From contig CP136064.1 of the NCBI GenBank assembly GCA_032622095.1, forward strand, positions 171,376,310-171,440,309: DNA of 64,000 nt. Direction: 5' to 3'. The position numbers and the translations under genes are program-made. The stretch's first letter is position 1. The number at the start of each line of letters is the position of its first letter. The notes beneath the pieces were generated by a model that was not told the origin of the DNA, searched no databases, and saw nothing but the letters and a program-made list of their open reading frames with translations. Shown in pieces: positions 48,701 through 60,060 of this stretch. The stretch is from Siphonodentalium dalli. Lineage: Eukaryota > Mollusca > Scaphopoda > Gadilida > Siphonodentaliidae.

Positions 48701-48868
48701 ACTATCAGATTTTCAAACTGTTTAGTCAATATTCAAGATTTAATTTTTTCACAAATTTCATTCTCCGTCGTGGAATTGCCCACCAAAACAATCTGCTACG
48801 GCATGGCCCTGTTTGCTTCAGCAAATAACTTCAGCATTGCTGATTGATGTAGCCAATTATGAGGACTG
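45728..48868. mobile_element. 'CAGCCCTCTTAATTCAG' MITE copy, split by a 3-kb insertion
   Basis: Left part 'CCCTCTTAATTCAGATTG' and right part 'CAATCTGCTACGGCA' through 'AGCCAATTATGAGGACTG' rebuild the short MITE seen at 43283-43405. The 8-bp duplication CATACAAA (45720-45727 and 48869-48876) marks the original target. Confidence 0.85.
45757..48783. mobile_element. 3-kb element with GGGCAATTCCACG ends and GTGACTGACATTAC repeats
   Basis: Terminal GGGCAATTCCACG at 45759-45771 is mirrored by CGTGGAATTGCCC at 48769-48781. At least eight copies of GTGACTGACATTAC lie near the two ends: 45771, 45950, 46139, 46162, 46316, 48212, 48231 and 48247, plus a variant at 46463. No transposase seen in about 3 kb. 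A fragment of its right end also sits in the hairpin MITE at 16.05 kb. I have no superfamily call. Confidence 0.8.
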
Positions 48869-49423
48869 CATACAAAGACGGCCACACACGAAAACTGTCC
48901 CTGAATAGTCGGCCCTATTAATTAGAATGTATTAAATTGGCATAATTTTATTGTGATTATGTTGTGTTGGCTAATTGTGTCCGCAACTTAAATTTGATTG
49001 GTATAGTGTAGTGTTTATGTAGTCTAATTGTGAATTACGCAGTGTTTTCTTAGTTATAATAACACAATGGTCAATGAACTTCGCTTATGGGCATGTATAC
49101 AGAGATCTGTGCTGATTACACAATAGCGCCTTGCTGATCCTCACCACTCATTCCCACGCCAGCACAACTAGTGAGGGAGAAGAAGCTTCTTGGAATCCAA
49201 TGGCAATGGAGTCAAACCACACATATACATGTAGGGTCAAATATTTAACCACTGGAAGCAGTACAGAGACAGTGATTTGACAACAAGCCAGCTACTATGA
49301 ATGATCGCAGAGATTTCAGCACCCAACACTGACAACACTGACAACAACGAAGTTTGAATTTGTTCTGTATCTGTAGATATTTAAATTCAGTGTTTATGGA
49401 TGCACTGGTCAAGGTTCTAACCA

Positions 49424-49716
49424 TGTGGTGACTCCAGTAACATTCTTTAACGTGCACACACCGATGGCATGTACATGGGTCTGCCATTATTGTCTGCACC
49501 CAATCAGACAGTGCACTGCACCCATGACGACATACCTGGACAAATTTTGTAATGGGGAAAGGCGGCATTTTGCATTTGGATCTTTATTCAGTGATCTTTA
49601 ATGAGACTTTTCAGCCTGACTAACTTGGTATCTGACCGAGTTCTGATTTTAGTCAGAATACCCTGACCAGGTTCCGATCCCAGGCCCGCTACTAGTAGCT
49701 TGAGAGACCAGTAGTG
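49424..49716 (+). repeat. long direct repeat, copy 2
   Basis: Same orientation as 43535-43898 and about 5.9 kb away; diverged by substitutions and small deletions. Confidence 0.75.
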
Positions 49717-50127
49717 GCCGGCAGTACGTTACCGACTTTCCCATGGTTAATTGTATTATCATTTGTTATGTTATTATTATCAGTTTCATATTTCATATCA
49801 TAAAATAGATAAAGAATGATTTTAAACAATGGTTCTGTTATATATGGGGCCGTCTTCGCAAGTTCGCATGGGGCCATGTTCGTATGTGACCAACCTAGCT
49901 GACATACCCCTGTATTCGTCTAGATTACATGTGCCGGTTTATACACATATACAACATGAAGGAGACGAAATTATTAGATGATACTCTTGCTCTAGTGTGC
50001 ATATTGTAACTCCAGAACAATTGTTGGTTTCAATATCTCTGACCACAATGTTTGGCTGACTCTGGAAGTTCATAATTTCCAATTGAAGAACACACCCATT
50101 TTCAGGTTACGCTAAATTCAAATTTGG
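49717..50127. other. no gene seen
   Basis: AT-rich sequence. 'GGGGCCGTCTTCGCAAGTTCG' near 49848 faintly mirrors 'GGTCGGCCCCATAC' at 45711; nothing coding. Confidence 0.4.
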
Positions 50128-50697
50128 GCAAGCCTGGTCACACCGACCAATCGTTTCTGCGCTGTGGTGGGTGTATGTCCGCTGTGTTGGAGTGTACAGG
50201 TGCTGTGGCGGTCAAATCCCATTTTTTTCGAGCGACCGAGACAGCTGACCGAGATGCAAAAAGTCAGTAATATCTACATCCATGGACAGATAATTATCAT
50301 ATTTATTACAATAAACAGTCCACAGCCCTGTAGGGTCATATTAGTGCCAACAGATGCACGCTTCTTTGCCCCTCCCTTAGTTTCTATGTCTGTGAAAAAC
50401 GCTACACAAAATGCCTGGGTATGGTTTCTGAACATTGTCTCCCATTGAAAACAGTCTGATTTTAACACAATGATAACACGTTAACACCCTACTGATGAGC
50501 TTCATGTGAGCTACAATAATTCATGAACGTATCCATATTGGCCAAGTGTCATAAGAGCCAATAATAGTCGAGAAAACAGCGATATAAGGAGACCACTAGT
50601 CACACAAAAATGCATAAAAGTGCAAACGCTGCTGTAAAGTAGATGACAACAATGTTGTGGAAAACACAGTTATACAATTAGATGAGACCATATGGAA

Positions 50698-50923
50698 TTA
50701 TTAACACTTGATTTTAGAGTTATCTATCTTTATCTGCAAGACCGTCCGTTTGACCGGCAAGTTCTGTCCCACAAACAATAGAAATCGCAAACTTCAAACA
50801 TCGATATCTAATAACTCTGAGCTTTCATGGGTGAGTTCCTCGACTCGAATCAAATATTTTGTTACCCCCCGAACCCAAAGAAATAGTAATTTAGGAGCGT
50901 CTGATCGGATTGAGTACCTTTAA
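50698..50923 (+). mobile_element. right half of the AGGTACTCAATCCGAT element
   Basis: Matches 28938-29173 and ends 'ATCGGATTGAGTACCT' plus TTAA. Confidence 0.8.
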
Positions 50924-51559
50924 GCAAATCCGAGTCCGGGGGAAGGGTCACTATCAATTCATAACTCAAAGTTTCAGTATTATGCTCATGCAGAAGACAT
51001 ATTTAGGACCAGTTAAGTTAACCATAACATACATTCTAAATACCGGTCAGTGTATCCAGTGAAAGGAGTTCAAATCGGGTCAAATGATGTCAAAGGCGGT
51101 AACGCTTCAAAATGTATTTTTTGACACATGCAGTGTCTCAAACCCACACCAATTATTATGGCCAATTATAATTGTGGTCACATTGGGTTATTGGTGGCTT
51201 TGTTTGTATGCTGATTGACCTTATATATGATTCTATGTCCCCACCGACATGCCAATGTCAACCTGCATGACTAATTGCATAATTATCAGATCTATGATAC
51301 AGTCTGCAGCTCGTAATAATGCATTTAAATGGTTTAATTAATACTGAAATCCAAGATAGCTGACGGTGACCTTTTTTTGGTTTTTTTTGTTTGGGCCTAT
51401 TCACCCCAAAACATGTCGTTCCCATCTGCCTGCAACTGTCAACCTCCAATTAAGTCAAATTTTATAACGATCGGACCTAATGGTAATGGATCAAATTTTG
51501 AAACTCAAGATGTTTTTTCCGAATAACCCAAAAATGACTCGTTTCCCATCTACTTGCCA

Positions 51560-51757
51560 ATATCATCATCCTTGAACAATATGTCATGTGATTATATATA
51601 AATAACAAGTTTTGGAAAATTTGATACCATAATTGACAGCAGTTAGCATTATTTCGTTGCAATTCATCGATTCTGATAACTAAAGTGTAATTTGAAGAAT
51701 TGTTGTTGTTGTATCTTGATGATATGGGGACCGCCTGATCGGATTGAGTACCTTTAA
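51560..51757 (-). mobile_element. left half of the AGGTACTCAATCCGAT element, reversed
   Basis: Reads in reverse as the left end of the family ('ATAACAAGTTTTGG', 'TTCATCGATTCTGATAACTA') and ends 'GATCGGATTGAGTACCT' plus TTAA. Confidence 0.75.
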
Positions 51758-52395
51758 GCCAATAATGTACGCAATCTCCTGAGCAGTCACTTGCCACTTC
51801 ACACAGCCTCTATATAGTCATGATACAGTAAATATAACGACAATATATGGGGATAGTGATTGGAATGGCAATGTTTTAAGCAAACACATGTAGAATCACT
51901 TAGAAATTACCATGCCTCTCTCACTTAGGCACCACAATGTAAATACTTTTATGCATTTTTGTGTGACTAGTGGTCCCCTTAGATCGCTGTTTTCTTGACT
52001 ATTAGTGGCTCTTATGACAGTTGGCCAATATGGATACGTTCATGAATTATTGTAGCTCACATGGGGCTAATCAGTAGGGTGTTAATATGTTATCAATGTG
52101 TTAAAATCAGACTGTTATCAGTGGAGACAATGTTCAGAAACCATACCCAGGCATTTTGTGTAGCGTTTTTCACAGACATAGAAACTATATCACCCTACAG
52201 GGCTGTGGACCGTTTATTGTAATAAATATGATAATTACCTGTCCATGTAGATATTACTGACTTTTTGCATCTCGGTCAGATGTCTCGGTCGCTCGCAAAA
52301 ATCGCTATTTGACCGCCACAGCACCAGTACACTCTAATACAGTGGACATACACCCGCCACAGTGCAGAAACGATTGGTCGGTGTGCTGGTGTTCA

Positions 52396-53095
52396 TACTT
52401 GAAAATAGCTGAGTTTTAATGCCATGAAATACTAGGATTTGTCAGAAATTGCAGCTTATATTCTAACCGACAAACAGCCACTCCTCAGATTTGTTCTTCA
52501 TACCTCTTGACACCAGACAGTATAGCATGTAAGAGCCATTCAGATCTTTCATTGTACCCCATAGATTATTGTGGAAATTGATCTTACACATGTATGGGAG
52601 TTATCTAGCGTATGTGCACTTGACAGAGATTCATGTAGCATTGTTTACCTAGACATCACTTTATTTTGTGTGGTCATACATTTTGTGTCCACTTGATGGT
52701 GCATGAATTCCAAGTGTGCAGATATAAATATATATTGAAAAAAATTAGTTTGACTACTAACTAAGGTCGTTAAGGAGGCTGGTACGATGTATACATGTAT
52801 TGTGTAATCTGGTGATATGTGGGCAAACAAATTTACAACTACATGTATTAATTATTTAATATTTGTTTGTATAATATACAATGTTCTGTATTCCTAGCAG
52901 GTTGCTTACGGAACCTTAGTTAGTGTATATCAATACAGTTAATATATGTGAGGACACACCATAAGTGATGCACACCCCAGTGTTTGTTAAATGTCACCCA
53001 GGCCGACCTGGCTATGAATCTGCCAAGATAATTAATAATCAATGCATTACGCATCAGTTGTTCAAAATCTCGATTGACTCTAAACAGAACGCCCC
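52396..53095. other. no gene seen
   Basis: AT-rich sequence without recognised repeats or coding potential. Confidence 0.4.
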
Positions 53096-53469
53096 TCAAT
53101 TACTATTTATTTTACTTCGGGGGTAAAAAATATTTTATCAAAGCTCAGAGTTATTAGATATCAATTTTTAAAATCTATTATTTTTCACTGCTAGTGGCCC
53201 AGCAAAAAGTCGACGAGCCGATGGTCTTGGACCAACTTGCAGATGAAGATGGATAACTCTAAAATCAAGAGGCTTTCTGTTGATATTAAGGCCAAATTTC
53301 ATCGAACAATATGTTGATTAATAACACGATTCGGGCAATTTTATACTATAGTTGACTGTGGTATGCATTATTTTTGGGCAATTGATTCTGATAGCTGAAG
53401 CAGCATTTAAAAAAATGTTGTTGGAATCTGATTATATGGGGACCATCGAATCGGATTGAATACTTTTAA
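53096..53469 (-). mobile_element. AGGTACTCAATCCGAT element, reverse partial copy
   Basis: Contains the family landmarks in reverse ('GGATAACTCTAAAATCAAG', 'TTGGGCAATTGATTCTGATA') and ends 'ATCGGATTGAATACTT' with TTAA. The 5' end is worn. Confidence 0.75.
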
Positions 53470-53534
53470 CTGTGGCCTTGATAAGAGGTCTCTTATGATA
53501 ATGAGGAGGTGGGCAAATAATTAATAATTTCATG

Positions 53535-53625
53535 ACTGGAGCTTCCTAAAATTTTGTGAAACACTGTGCCAATGCATTCTCTTATATATGGGTCCATTGG
53601 GAATCTCCCATGTGAAAGTGTTACT
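53535..53625 (+). mobile_element. fragment of the TTAACCCTTTCATGA element
   Basis: 'CATGACTGGAGCTTCCT' and 'GTGCCAATGCATTCTCTTAT' match 63244-63503. Confidence 0.6.
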
Positions 53626-53911
53626 GGACATAGGTCTATCCCACAATGATATTTTGTTTGAGAAAAACAAAACTTATGATTTTATTATGGGCGAAATTAC
53701 ACCCATCTTCTGAATTGCGAGAGCAAATAAGTGTTCTTGATGTGTTTTCCTCATGGGAGGGACTGAACTTTTAGTTCTACACTGTGACTCAATACAGACT
53801 ACAGGTCTGGGAAATGAGAAAATTCAGCTACAATATTAGCTATAATCAGCTACATGTATCCTAGCTGGATTCAGCTATTGCCTATTATACTCTCTAGCTG
53901 GTCAGTTTTAT

Positions 53912-54201
53912 ACGGTGGCTGGTTTAGGACATGGTAAAAAAAAAGCCCGCACGTTCGAATGTGCGAGCCCTTACGTTCGAACTTGCGAGCCCTTACGTTC
54001 GAACATGTGAGCCCTTGCGTTCGAACGTGCGAGCTCTTACGTTTGAACATGTGAGCCCTTACGTTTGAACGTGCGAGCCCTTGCAATACATGCTTCGATC
54101 AAACGCTTCGTTCGAACGTAAGAGCTCTTGGGTTCGAACGTAAGGGCTCGCACGTTCGAACGTAAGAGCTTTTTTTTACCATGTCCTAAACCAGCCACCG
54201 T
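53912..54201. mobile_element. 290-bp element carrying a TTCGAA minisatellite
   Basis: Inverted ends ACGGTGGCTGGTTTAGGACA (continuing ATGGTAAAAAA) with a perfect 8-bp duplication AGTTTTAT at 53904-53911 and 54202-54209. The inside is a 22-bp tandem repeat, 'GCGAGCCCTTACGTTCGAAC' plus two bases, about six units, then two or three inverted units near 54110-54170. The 8-bp duplication suggests hAT-type mobilisation. Confidence 0.9.
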
Positions 54202-54329
54202 AGTTTTATGCTGCAACACAACAAATATGGAAAATGTGCCTAAAAAAATTAGCTTCCAATGTCATCAACGAGTTGTGAGTCAGAAAGTTTGGATGAAGTA
54301 TATAGCTCTTGCGACGTAAGCCGACGTTA

Positions 54330-54720
54330 CCCCCACTACCTAGATGGAAGCCATCAAATATTTCTGAAATTTGATAAAAAAAACAAAAACATGGGAGCTA
54401 TCGAATTTGAAAAAAAATTGATGAATTGGATTTTACTCTTTGCATGACTAAATACTTTGCTACACCTTGCAGACCACATCCCTCATCCGATCATCACCAA
54501 ACTTCATAAAGATTTTTGGGGTGACCTCCAGATGGGAACCATGAAATTTTTCCAAATTTCATTGAAAAACATGGCCACCAGTGGCCATCTTGGATATTAC
54601 TCTTTGTACTCTCTGCAGCCCGCATTTATTGGAGAATTGATTTGAAAATTTACAGGCTTGTTTAGAGTCACCTCTAGATGTAATGAGAGCTATCAAATCT
54701 TGGATTTGACTTTTTATATA
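54330..54720 (+). repeat. 'GGGAGCCAT...AACATGGCCACCAG' dispersed repeat
   Basis: Two to three monomers as at 2960-3420: 'CATCCGATCATCACCAAACT', 'TTCATTGAAAAACATGGCCA'. Confidence 0.8.
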
Positions 54721-54779
54721 TCTCTTCATGTTCACATCTAGTACTACATAGACATTTCAACAAAATTACCCCCCCCCCT

Positions 54780-55481
54780 TTTTATGTGTACCCATACCAT
54801 GTATGGTACACATAATGCCGACGTCCGGATCAACCATCCGTCGTTCGTCCGTCCGTCTGTCTGTCCGTCCGTCTGTCCGTCTGTCCGTAGACACTTGCTA
54901 TCCGATTCATTTACTTGAATATTTTTTATCGGATCTTGTTAAAATTTTATGTGCATGTTTATGATGACACCCTCCTCACCTGTATATTTTTTGGTATCGA
55001 TCGGTTGATCGGTTTAGAAATTATTAACACTTTGCATCCGCACATAGGCATGAGCTATCCGATGCTGTAACCAAAGTATTTTTTGTCCGATTGTTTTCAT
55101 ATTTGATATGTAGGTTTATAATGACACACCCCTCACCTGTAGTTTTTGGTATCGATTGGTTGATCGGTTTAGAAAATAATTAACCCTGCACACAAATGCT
55201 ATCTGATGCATCTAAGTCAAACTGTTTTCTTCTGATATGCCTCATATTTCTTACCTAGGTTTTTCTTAGCACGTTCTTTATCTGTATGGTTTTTGGTATC
55301 GTTTAATTAACCCTTTTCAAACTTATGTTTACTTATAACTCACGCAAGCTGCTATGACTCAAAACATTTTTCATCTGATCTACACCAAATTTGGTACATG
55401 TGGTCCTCACCCCGAAATACAGATCAAGTTCATATTTGGGTTTGATCCGATATATTTTAACAGAGTTACGGCCCCCCGTAA

Positions 55482-55483
<2 letters not shown>
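54780..55483 (+). repeat. 'TGTACCCATACCATG...GTCCGTCTGTCC' dispersed repeat
   Basis: 'ACCATGTATGGTACACATAA' is followed by CCGT/CTGT runs (54840-54890) and three loosely similar blocks with 'TTTTTGGTATCGATYGGTTG' (about 54990, 55145, 55290). Non-coding. Confidence 0.7.

Positions 55484-55534
<51 letters not shown>
55484..55534. repeat. C51 homopolymer
   Basis: Fifty-one consecutive C; the length could be an assembly approximation. Confidence 0.9.
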
Positions 55535-55535
<1 letters not shown>

Positions 55536-56615
55536 TTGAAACATGTTCATGGCATTAATACAAATAGTCCATTGTCCATTTGTAGGATGTTCTAGAGCAT
55601 GGCTGTTTAGAGAATTGTTGTTTACAGAGACACTGTTGTCTTATCTTGAGAAAAAAATTAATCCACACATTAGTTCCATCATTCCATCATATGATGTCAT
55701 TGAAAATGATTAACCCTCTCCTCTCCACACATTATATGTTCATTCTCCTATTCTATGTACAGGTTGATTGTGATCCACTTTTCACTTGCATGTATTTCAT
55801 GATTAAAATTAACCTATTCCATAGACACATGATATCTGATAGGCAGATTTTAAATTTTCTCTTTCGCCTTGGGCCAGGTTCACTAAGAATTTCTATAAGC
55901 CACCAATTGAATATTCATCATTTGAGGAAATATCTTATTTTGAAATTCCCTCTATTGCATTTGGGCTGCAGGATAATAATAATGGTTCTGGTATTCTTGA
56001 AGCTGACTTTAATAAATAATGGTCAAATATTTTTCACCAAATCACTTTTATAATCTCATTCAGGTTTATCGTGACACATTCTTCACGTGTATAGATTTTG
56101 GTATTGATTTGAATAACCCAACATTTAATAATATTTCTGCTGTTACAGACATTGTATCTTTCCAATGATCAGCTTAGAATAAAATTAACCATAGGTATAC
56201 TGTACGCGATCCAATGTTATGACTCTAATATTTTCAATTTGACCCTTCTCATATCTTTCCTTTAGTTATCTGATAATTCTGTATTAAAATATTTTATATC
56301 CAACCATTATCAATCATATTTAATATCAGGGTCTATACACCCCTCACTTATATAGATGTTCAGGTGTTTGTTGGTCTCTAATCTCAATCATCCCATAACT
56401 TTTACTATGCAGCTAACACAACAACATAATCTGTTATGACTCAGGTTCTATTGTAAGAAGTAAATAAATAGAGTTATTATTATGTTAATATTGTAACTAT
56501 TATATCTTTAACAGCTATGGTGCATCTGTCTGACTGTGGTTGGGCATAATTATTTTTATCAATCTATCACACATACATGTATCTCTGTTGGAGTGACCTA
56601 ATAGGTTGAAATCAA
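55535..56615. other. no supported gene
   Basis: AT-rich; a 135-codon frame at 55646-56053 shows no domain and is rich in Phe/Leu/Ile as expected of chance AT-rich frames. Confidence 0.4.
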
Positions 56616-56659
56616 ATGTCATATCCATGTTCCAATAGCATAATAACTGCCACACTTTG

Positions 56660-57000
56660 TCTGTTACACACGATCATTATCATTACATTTTATAACAGCT
56701 TCAGTATGAACCACACCAGGCTCACCATACATCATACAATGCACATGATACACACGGTCAGCCCCAGGGTAATTATATATCATAACAGTTCCAGCATAAA
56801 CTATACCAGGGTCATCATACATGCTACACTAGTCACTACATCTGTTTACACACTATCAGATTCAGGGTCATTATATATGATAACAGGATCGGTATAGACT
56901 ACAACAGTCTCATCACACATGTCACAATTTATCTGTTACACACGATTGGGGTCATTACATATAATACGTTCGGTATAGACTATACTAGATATATAAGGCC
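56660..57000 (+). repeat. tandem array with about 95-bp unit, 3-4 copies
   Basis: 'CATTATATATGATAACAG' variants recur at about 56680, 56770, 56868 and 56952. Each is followed by 'GGTATAGACTATACCAG' and 'CATCATACATG' variants. Confidence 0.8.
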
Positions 57001-57197
57001 AAAATAAATAATATGTGGGTTTCCCCTTTCCCGCCCGCCCCATGTCAAACCGCATACCCACTTTCATTTTATTGGTTTTGAGAACAAAAAAAGTGTTCCA
57101 TTTTATCCGACCGTCCAAAATCATAAAATATATCATACTGTTCCAATTCTATCTCAAAATGAACCCAATAAATTGTAAGGAATATTCTCTTGTGTGC

Positions 57198-58475
57198 ATT
57201 ACAGTTTTCTGAATGCACATAGTGTGTATGGAATATTAAACACTAATGCACTACTTGGTGATTTGATGGTCGTTATTTTAAAACTATTGTTTCACGACCA
57301 GGCTGTAACCAATAATAACGGAAATGGCTCCAAAGTGATGGAAATGACTAATATCAATATTACGAGAGAAAATTACCATATACTCCTTAACATTTCTGGG
57401 GTAATTTAGAAAGAAGTGAAAAAAAATCTACGTTTGGTTGCCATTTTGGGATATTTTGGTGGCCATATTGTGGGGATGGCTGACAAAATTGGTCTCATTA
57501 TATGTACTTATGTATGGCGAACACCAAACAATTAACGACAACACCATATGTCAAATATTTTTTCTGTAATCGGTGTATAACTAGAGATATGGCCATTCGG
57601 TCACCCCTTTGGCCGCCATCTTGGATTTGACGGCCATTTTGGATTTTTGAAAATAGGTCCATATCAGAAATTGATCAGCTATGGTCCTACTATATATATG
57701 CAAAGTCTGATAATTCTACTCAAAAGTGCATGCCTATGGGCCTTACAATGTATGTTGCAAAATTAGCCCAAAAATAGTAAATTTTAACAAAAATCTAGAT
57801 TTGTTCCATTATGGCGGCCATTTTGGCAGCAATTTTTGTAAAAGTAGATAAATTTATGAACAACAATGCGATACCGATTTTTCATGTCCAGAAGATAATT
57901 ATTGTATACATTACAGAGCTCTTAGTGCACACAGTGTAGTTGGAATAATACTAACGTACTATGTGGGTGATTTGATGGTCATTTTTAAAAACTGTGTATA
58001 CATGGCCCGGTGGTAACCCAGAATACCCATATGATGGCTCCAAATTGATAGGAAATGACTACTGTCAATATTACGAGAAGAAATTACCACATTACCCGTA
58101 AAATGTCTGGGATAATTTAGAAAGAAGTGAAGAATTTAAGAAAAATAGAATTTTTTTTTTAATTTTGGCGGCCATTTTGGGATATTTTGGTGGCCATTTT
58201 GGGTGATGGCTAACAAAATTGGTCTCATTATATACGCATATGTACGGCGAAAACCAAACAATTAACTACACCATCATATGTCAAATATGTTTTCTGTATT
58301 CGGTGTATAACTAGACACTGCGAAATGTTTTGACCCCTTTGGCGGCCATCTTGGATTTGGCGGCCATTTTGAATTTTTGAAATTAGGTCCATGTCAGAAA
58401 TTGATCTATATATGTCCATAATGATATGTGAGAAGTTTCATGCTTCTACTCAAAAGTGCATGATTTTTTTCTTAA
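57198..58475 (+). repeat. tandem duplication, period about 715 bp
   Basis: Two copies (from about 57198 and 57911) share 'GGTGATTTGATGGTC', 'GGTAATTTAGAAAGAAGTGA', 'GGTGGCCAT', 'CAAAATTGGTCTCATTATAT', 'CGGTGTATAACTAGA' and 'CTACTCAAAAGTGCATG' in order. Confidence 0.85.
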
Positions 58476-58847
58476 CCGCTCTACTATTTAGTTGTTGGTC
58501 GGACAGATTATGGGCTTATGGGCAAAAAACTCAACAAGCGCAATCTTCGATGCACAGCCCTTACTTTTGGGTTGCCAGAATGATAAATTGAGCAGTAGTT
58601 GAAATAAAATATTCATGAATATTCATTAACCAACCAAAGAAAATCATTTTTTTTATGGGGACGAGTGGCTGATGACCTTTTATTTATACATAAATACATC
58701 GGTGTGTGTCTCATTTATCCAGATTTGTCTGAAATTTTAATCAGTATAAAATTTATTCCTTCCTATTATATCCCCACCATTGAAAATGAATCCTACTGCA
58801 CTTGTATTATCTTTTCGCCTGTCTGTCTTCTGCTAATATTGCCTCCA

Positions 58848-58912
58848 GATGAATAATAGACCATTCAGCCTTATAACTGAATGGGAGAATCCATTTAATG
58901 AAGAAAGGGTTA
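58848..58912 (-). mobile_element. end of the 'TTAACCCTTT...GGATTCTCCC' repeat
   Basis: 'GATGAATAATAGACCATTC', 'GGGAGAATCCATTTAATG' then AAAGGGTTAA. Confidence 0.7.
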
Positions 58913-59266
58913 ATAAACGAATAATTTATATGAGCTGGATGGTTGCCTGCTCCGTGAGGAACTAAAGGTACATTAGGTTTATGCCACAAATACTATGTGT
59001 TTAACATTCATGATTGTGACATTTTATCAGATACGGCACTAACAAATGTCATACTAGTATCTCAATTGATTTCTGTATGCATAGCCCTAATCACTGGGAT
59101 AATCAGTCCCCAGATGTTACAAATGCCATGTATTTGGCATCTTATTCTGCATATAGATGATGTTTGCTGGTTTATAGTCCAGTGTAAACAAATGATAGAT
59201 TCTCATCCCCTCCCGACTCTATTTTGGGATTGTAATACAACAATTAAGGGGTTTCCACACATAACC
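58913..59266. other. no gene seen
   Basis: No coding signal beyond a chance 117-codon frame that runs into the next MITE. Confidence 0.4.
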
Positions 59267-59414
59267 TACAGTAATGCTCTAATTAATCGACTCCTTAACC
59301 ACAGCAGAATTATGGGTAACTTTTCAGGATTTAGCCATATTTCCGACTAAATCCTGAAAAGTTACCCATAATTCCGCTGTGGTTAAGGAGTCGATTAATT
59401 AGAGCATCACTGTA
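59267..59414. mobile_element. 'TACAGTAATGCTCTAA' hairpin MITE, copy 3
   Basis: 148-bp near-perfect hairpin; the short loop '...GATTTAGCCATATTTCCGAC' shows it is an internally deleted version of the family. Confidence 0.9.
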
Positions 59415-59514
59415 TCTCCGGATGATGGAAAATTTAGATCAGGGACCAGCCTTTGGGAGAATTCACTATTCCATGTTTGTGTATTATGGAGGAGTGGCCT
59501 GTTATCTAGGAAAA

Positions 59515-60060
59515 GTTATTCATTATACCCCCCACAACTCTTTGTGGGGGGGGGGGGGTGTGGGCATACTGGAATCAGCTTATCTGTCCATCCGTCTGTC
59601 GAGCCGTCCATCCGTCCATGGACGCAATTTTATCAAATTTTTAAAACTTGGCACAGGTATTTAGTACAATGGGAACCTGTGCACCTATGATTATGAGGTC
59701 TGTTTGACTTTTTTTGGTGGATTTACCCCCTTTTTCGACTTACATAATTTTCAATACAGGGGTATACTTTGTCCGAGCTTTTAATCCTATATTCTGTAGT
59801 CAAATTTTTTAAACTTGGCACAGTTATTTATGACCATGGGAACCTGTGCACCTGTAACTTTCTTTTGTGGAGTTATCCCCCTTTTTCAATATGGGGGGTA
59901 TACCTTAGTCCCACCTGGGACAGACCCATCTCTAGTTTCCATTCAGTTTGTATACTTGCTGAGAACACTCTTTCCAAAATTTCCCCTAAAAATATGATAA
60001 AAGTCATCTTTTTGATATTTTTAGCTCAACTTGAAAAGTCAAGTTTGAGCTATTGTCGTG
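59515..60060 (+). repeat. 'ATACCCCCCACAA...CCGTCCATCCGTCC' dispersed repeat
   Basis: Starts with 'CCCACAACTCTTTGTGGGGG', then 'ATACTGGAATCAGCTTATC' and CCGTCCAT runs. Two blocks with 'AAACTTGGCACAG' and 'GGGAACCTGTGCACCT' follow (59645 and 59812). Confidence 0.75.

Larger units (their letters stand above)
50130..52395. mobile_element. 2.3-kb fold-back with about 500-bp arms
   Basis: Left arm 50130-50640 ('ACACCGACCAATCGTTTCTG', 'CCGAGATGCAAAAAGTCAGT', 'CATGGACAGATAATTATCAT') is mirrored by 51955-52395. The middle, about 1.3 kb, holds two separated halves of the AGGTACTCAATCC element. Confidence 0.85.

Noticed and set aside
48650-48783. Separate hairpin gene or small RNA near 48.7 kb
   Set aside because: The sequence is simply the right end of the 3-kb element and recurs as a fragment at 16.05 kb.
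53930-54175. Possible CRISPR-like array of 22-bp repeats
   Set aside because: The 22-bp units are directly tandem without spacers, and the block sits inside a transposon with 8-bp target duplication.
55646-56053. 135-codon plus-strand frame
   Set aside because: Composition (Phe, Leu, Ile, His) is that expected of random AT-rich DNA; no motif seen in this or adjacent frames.
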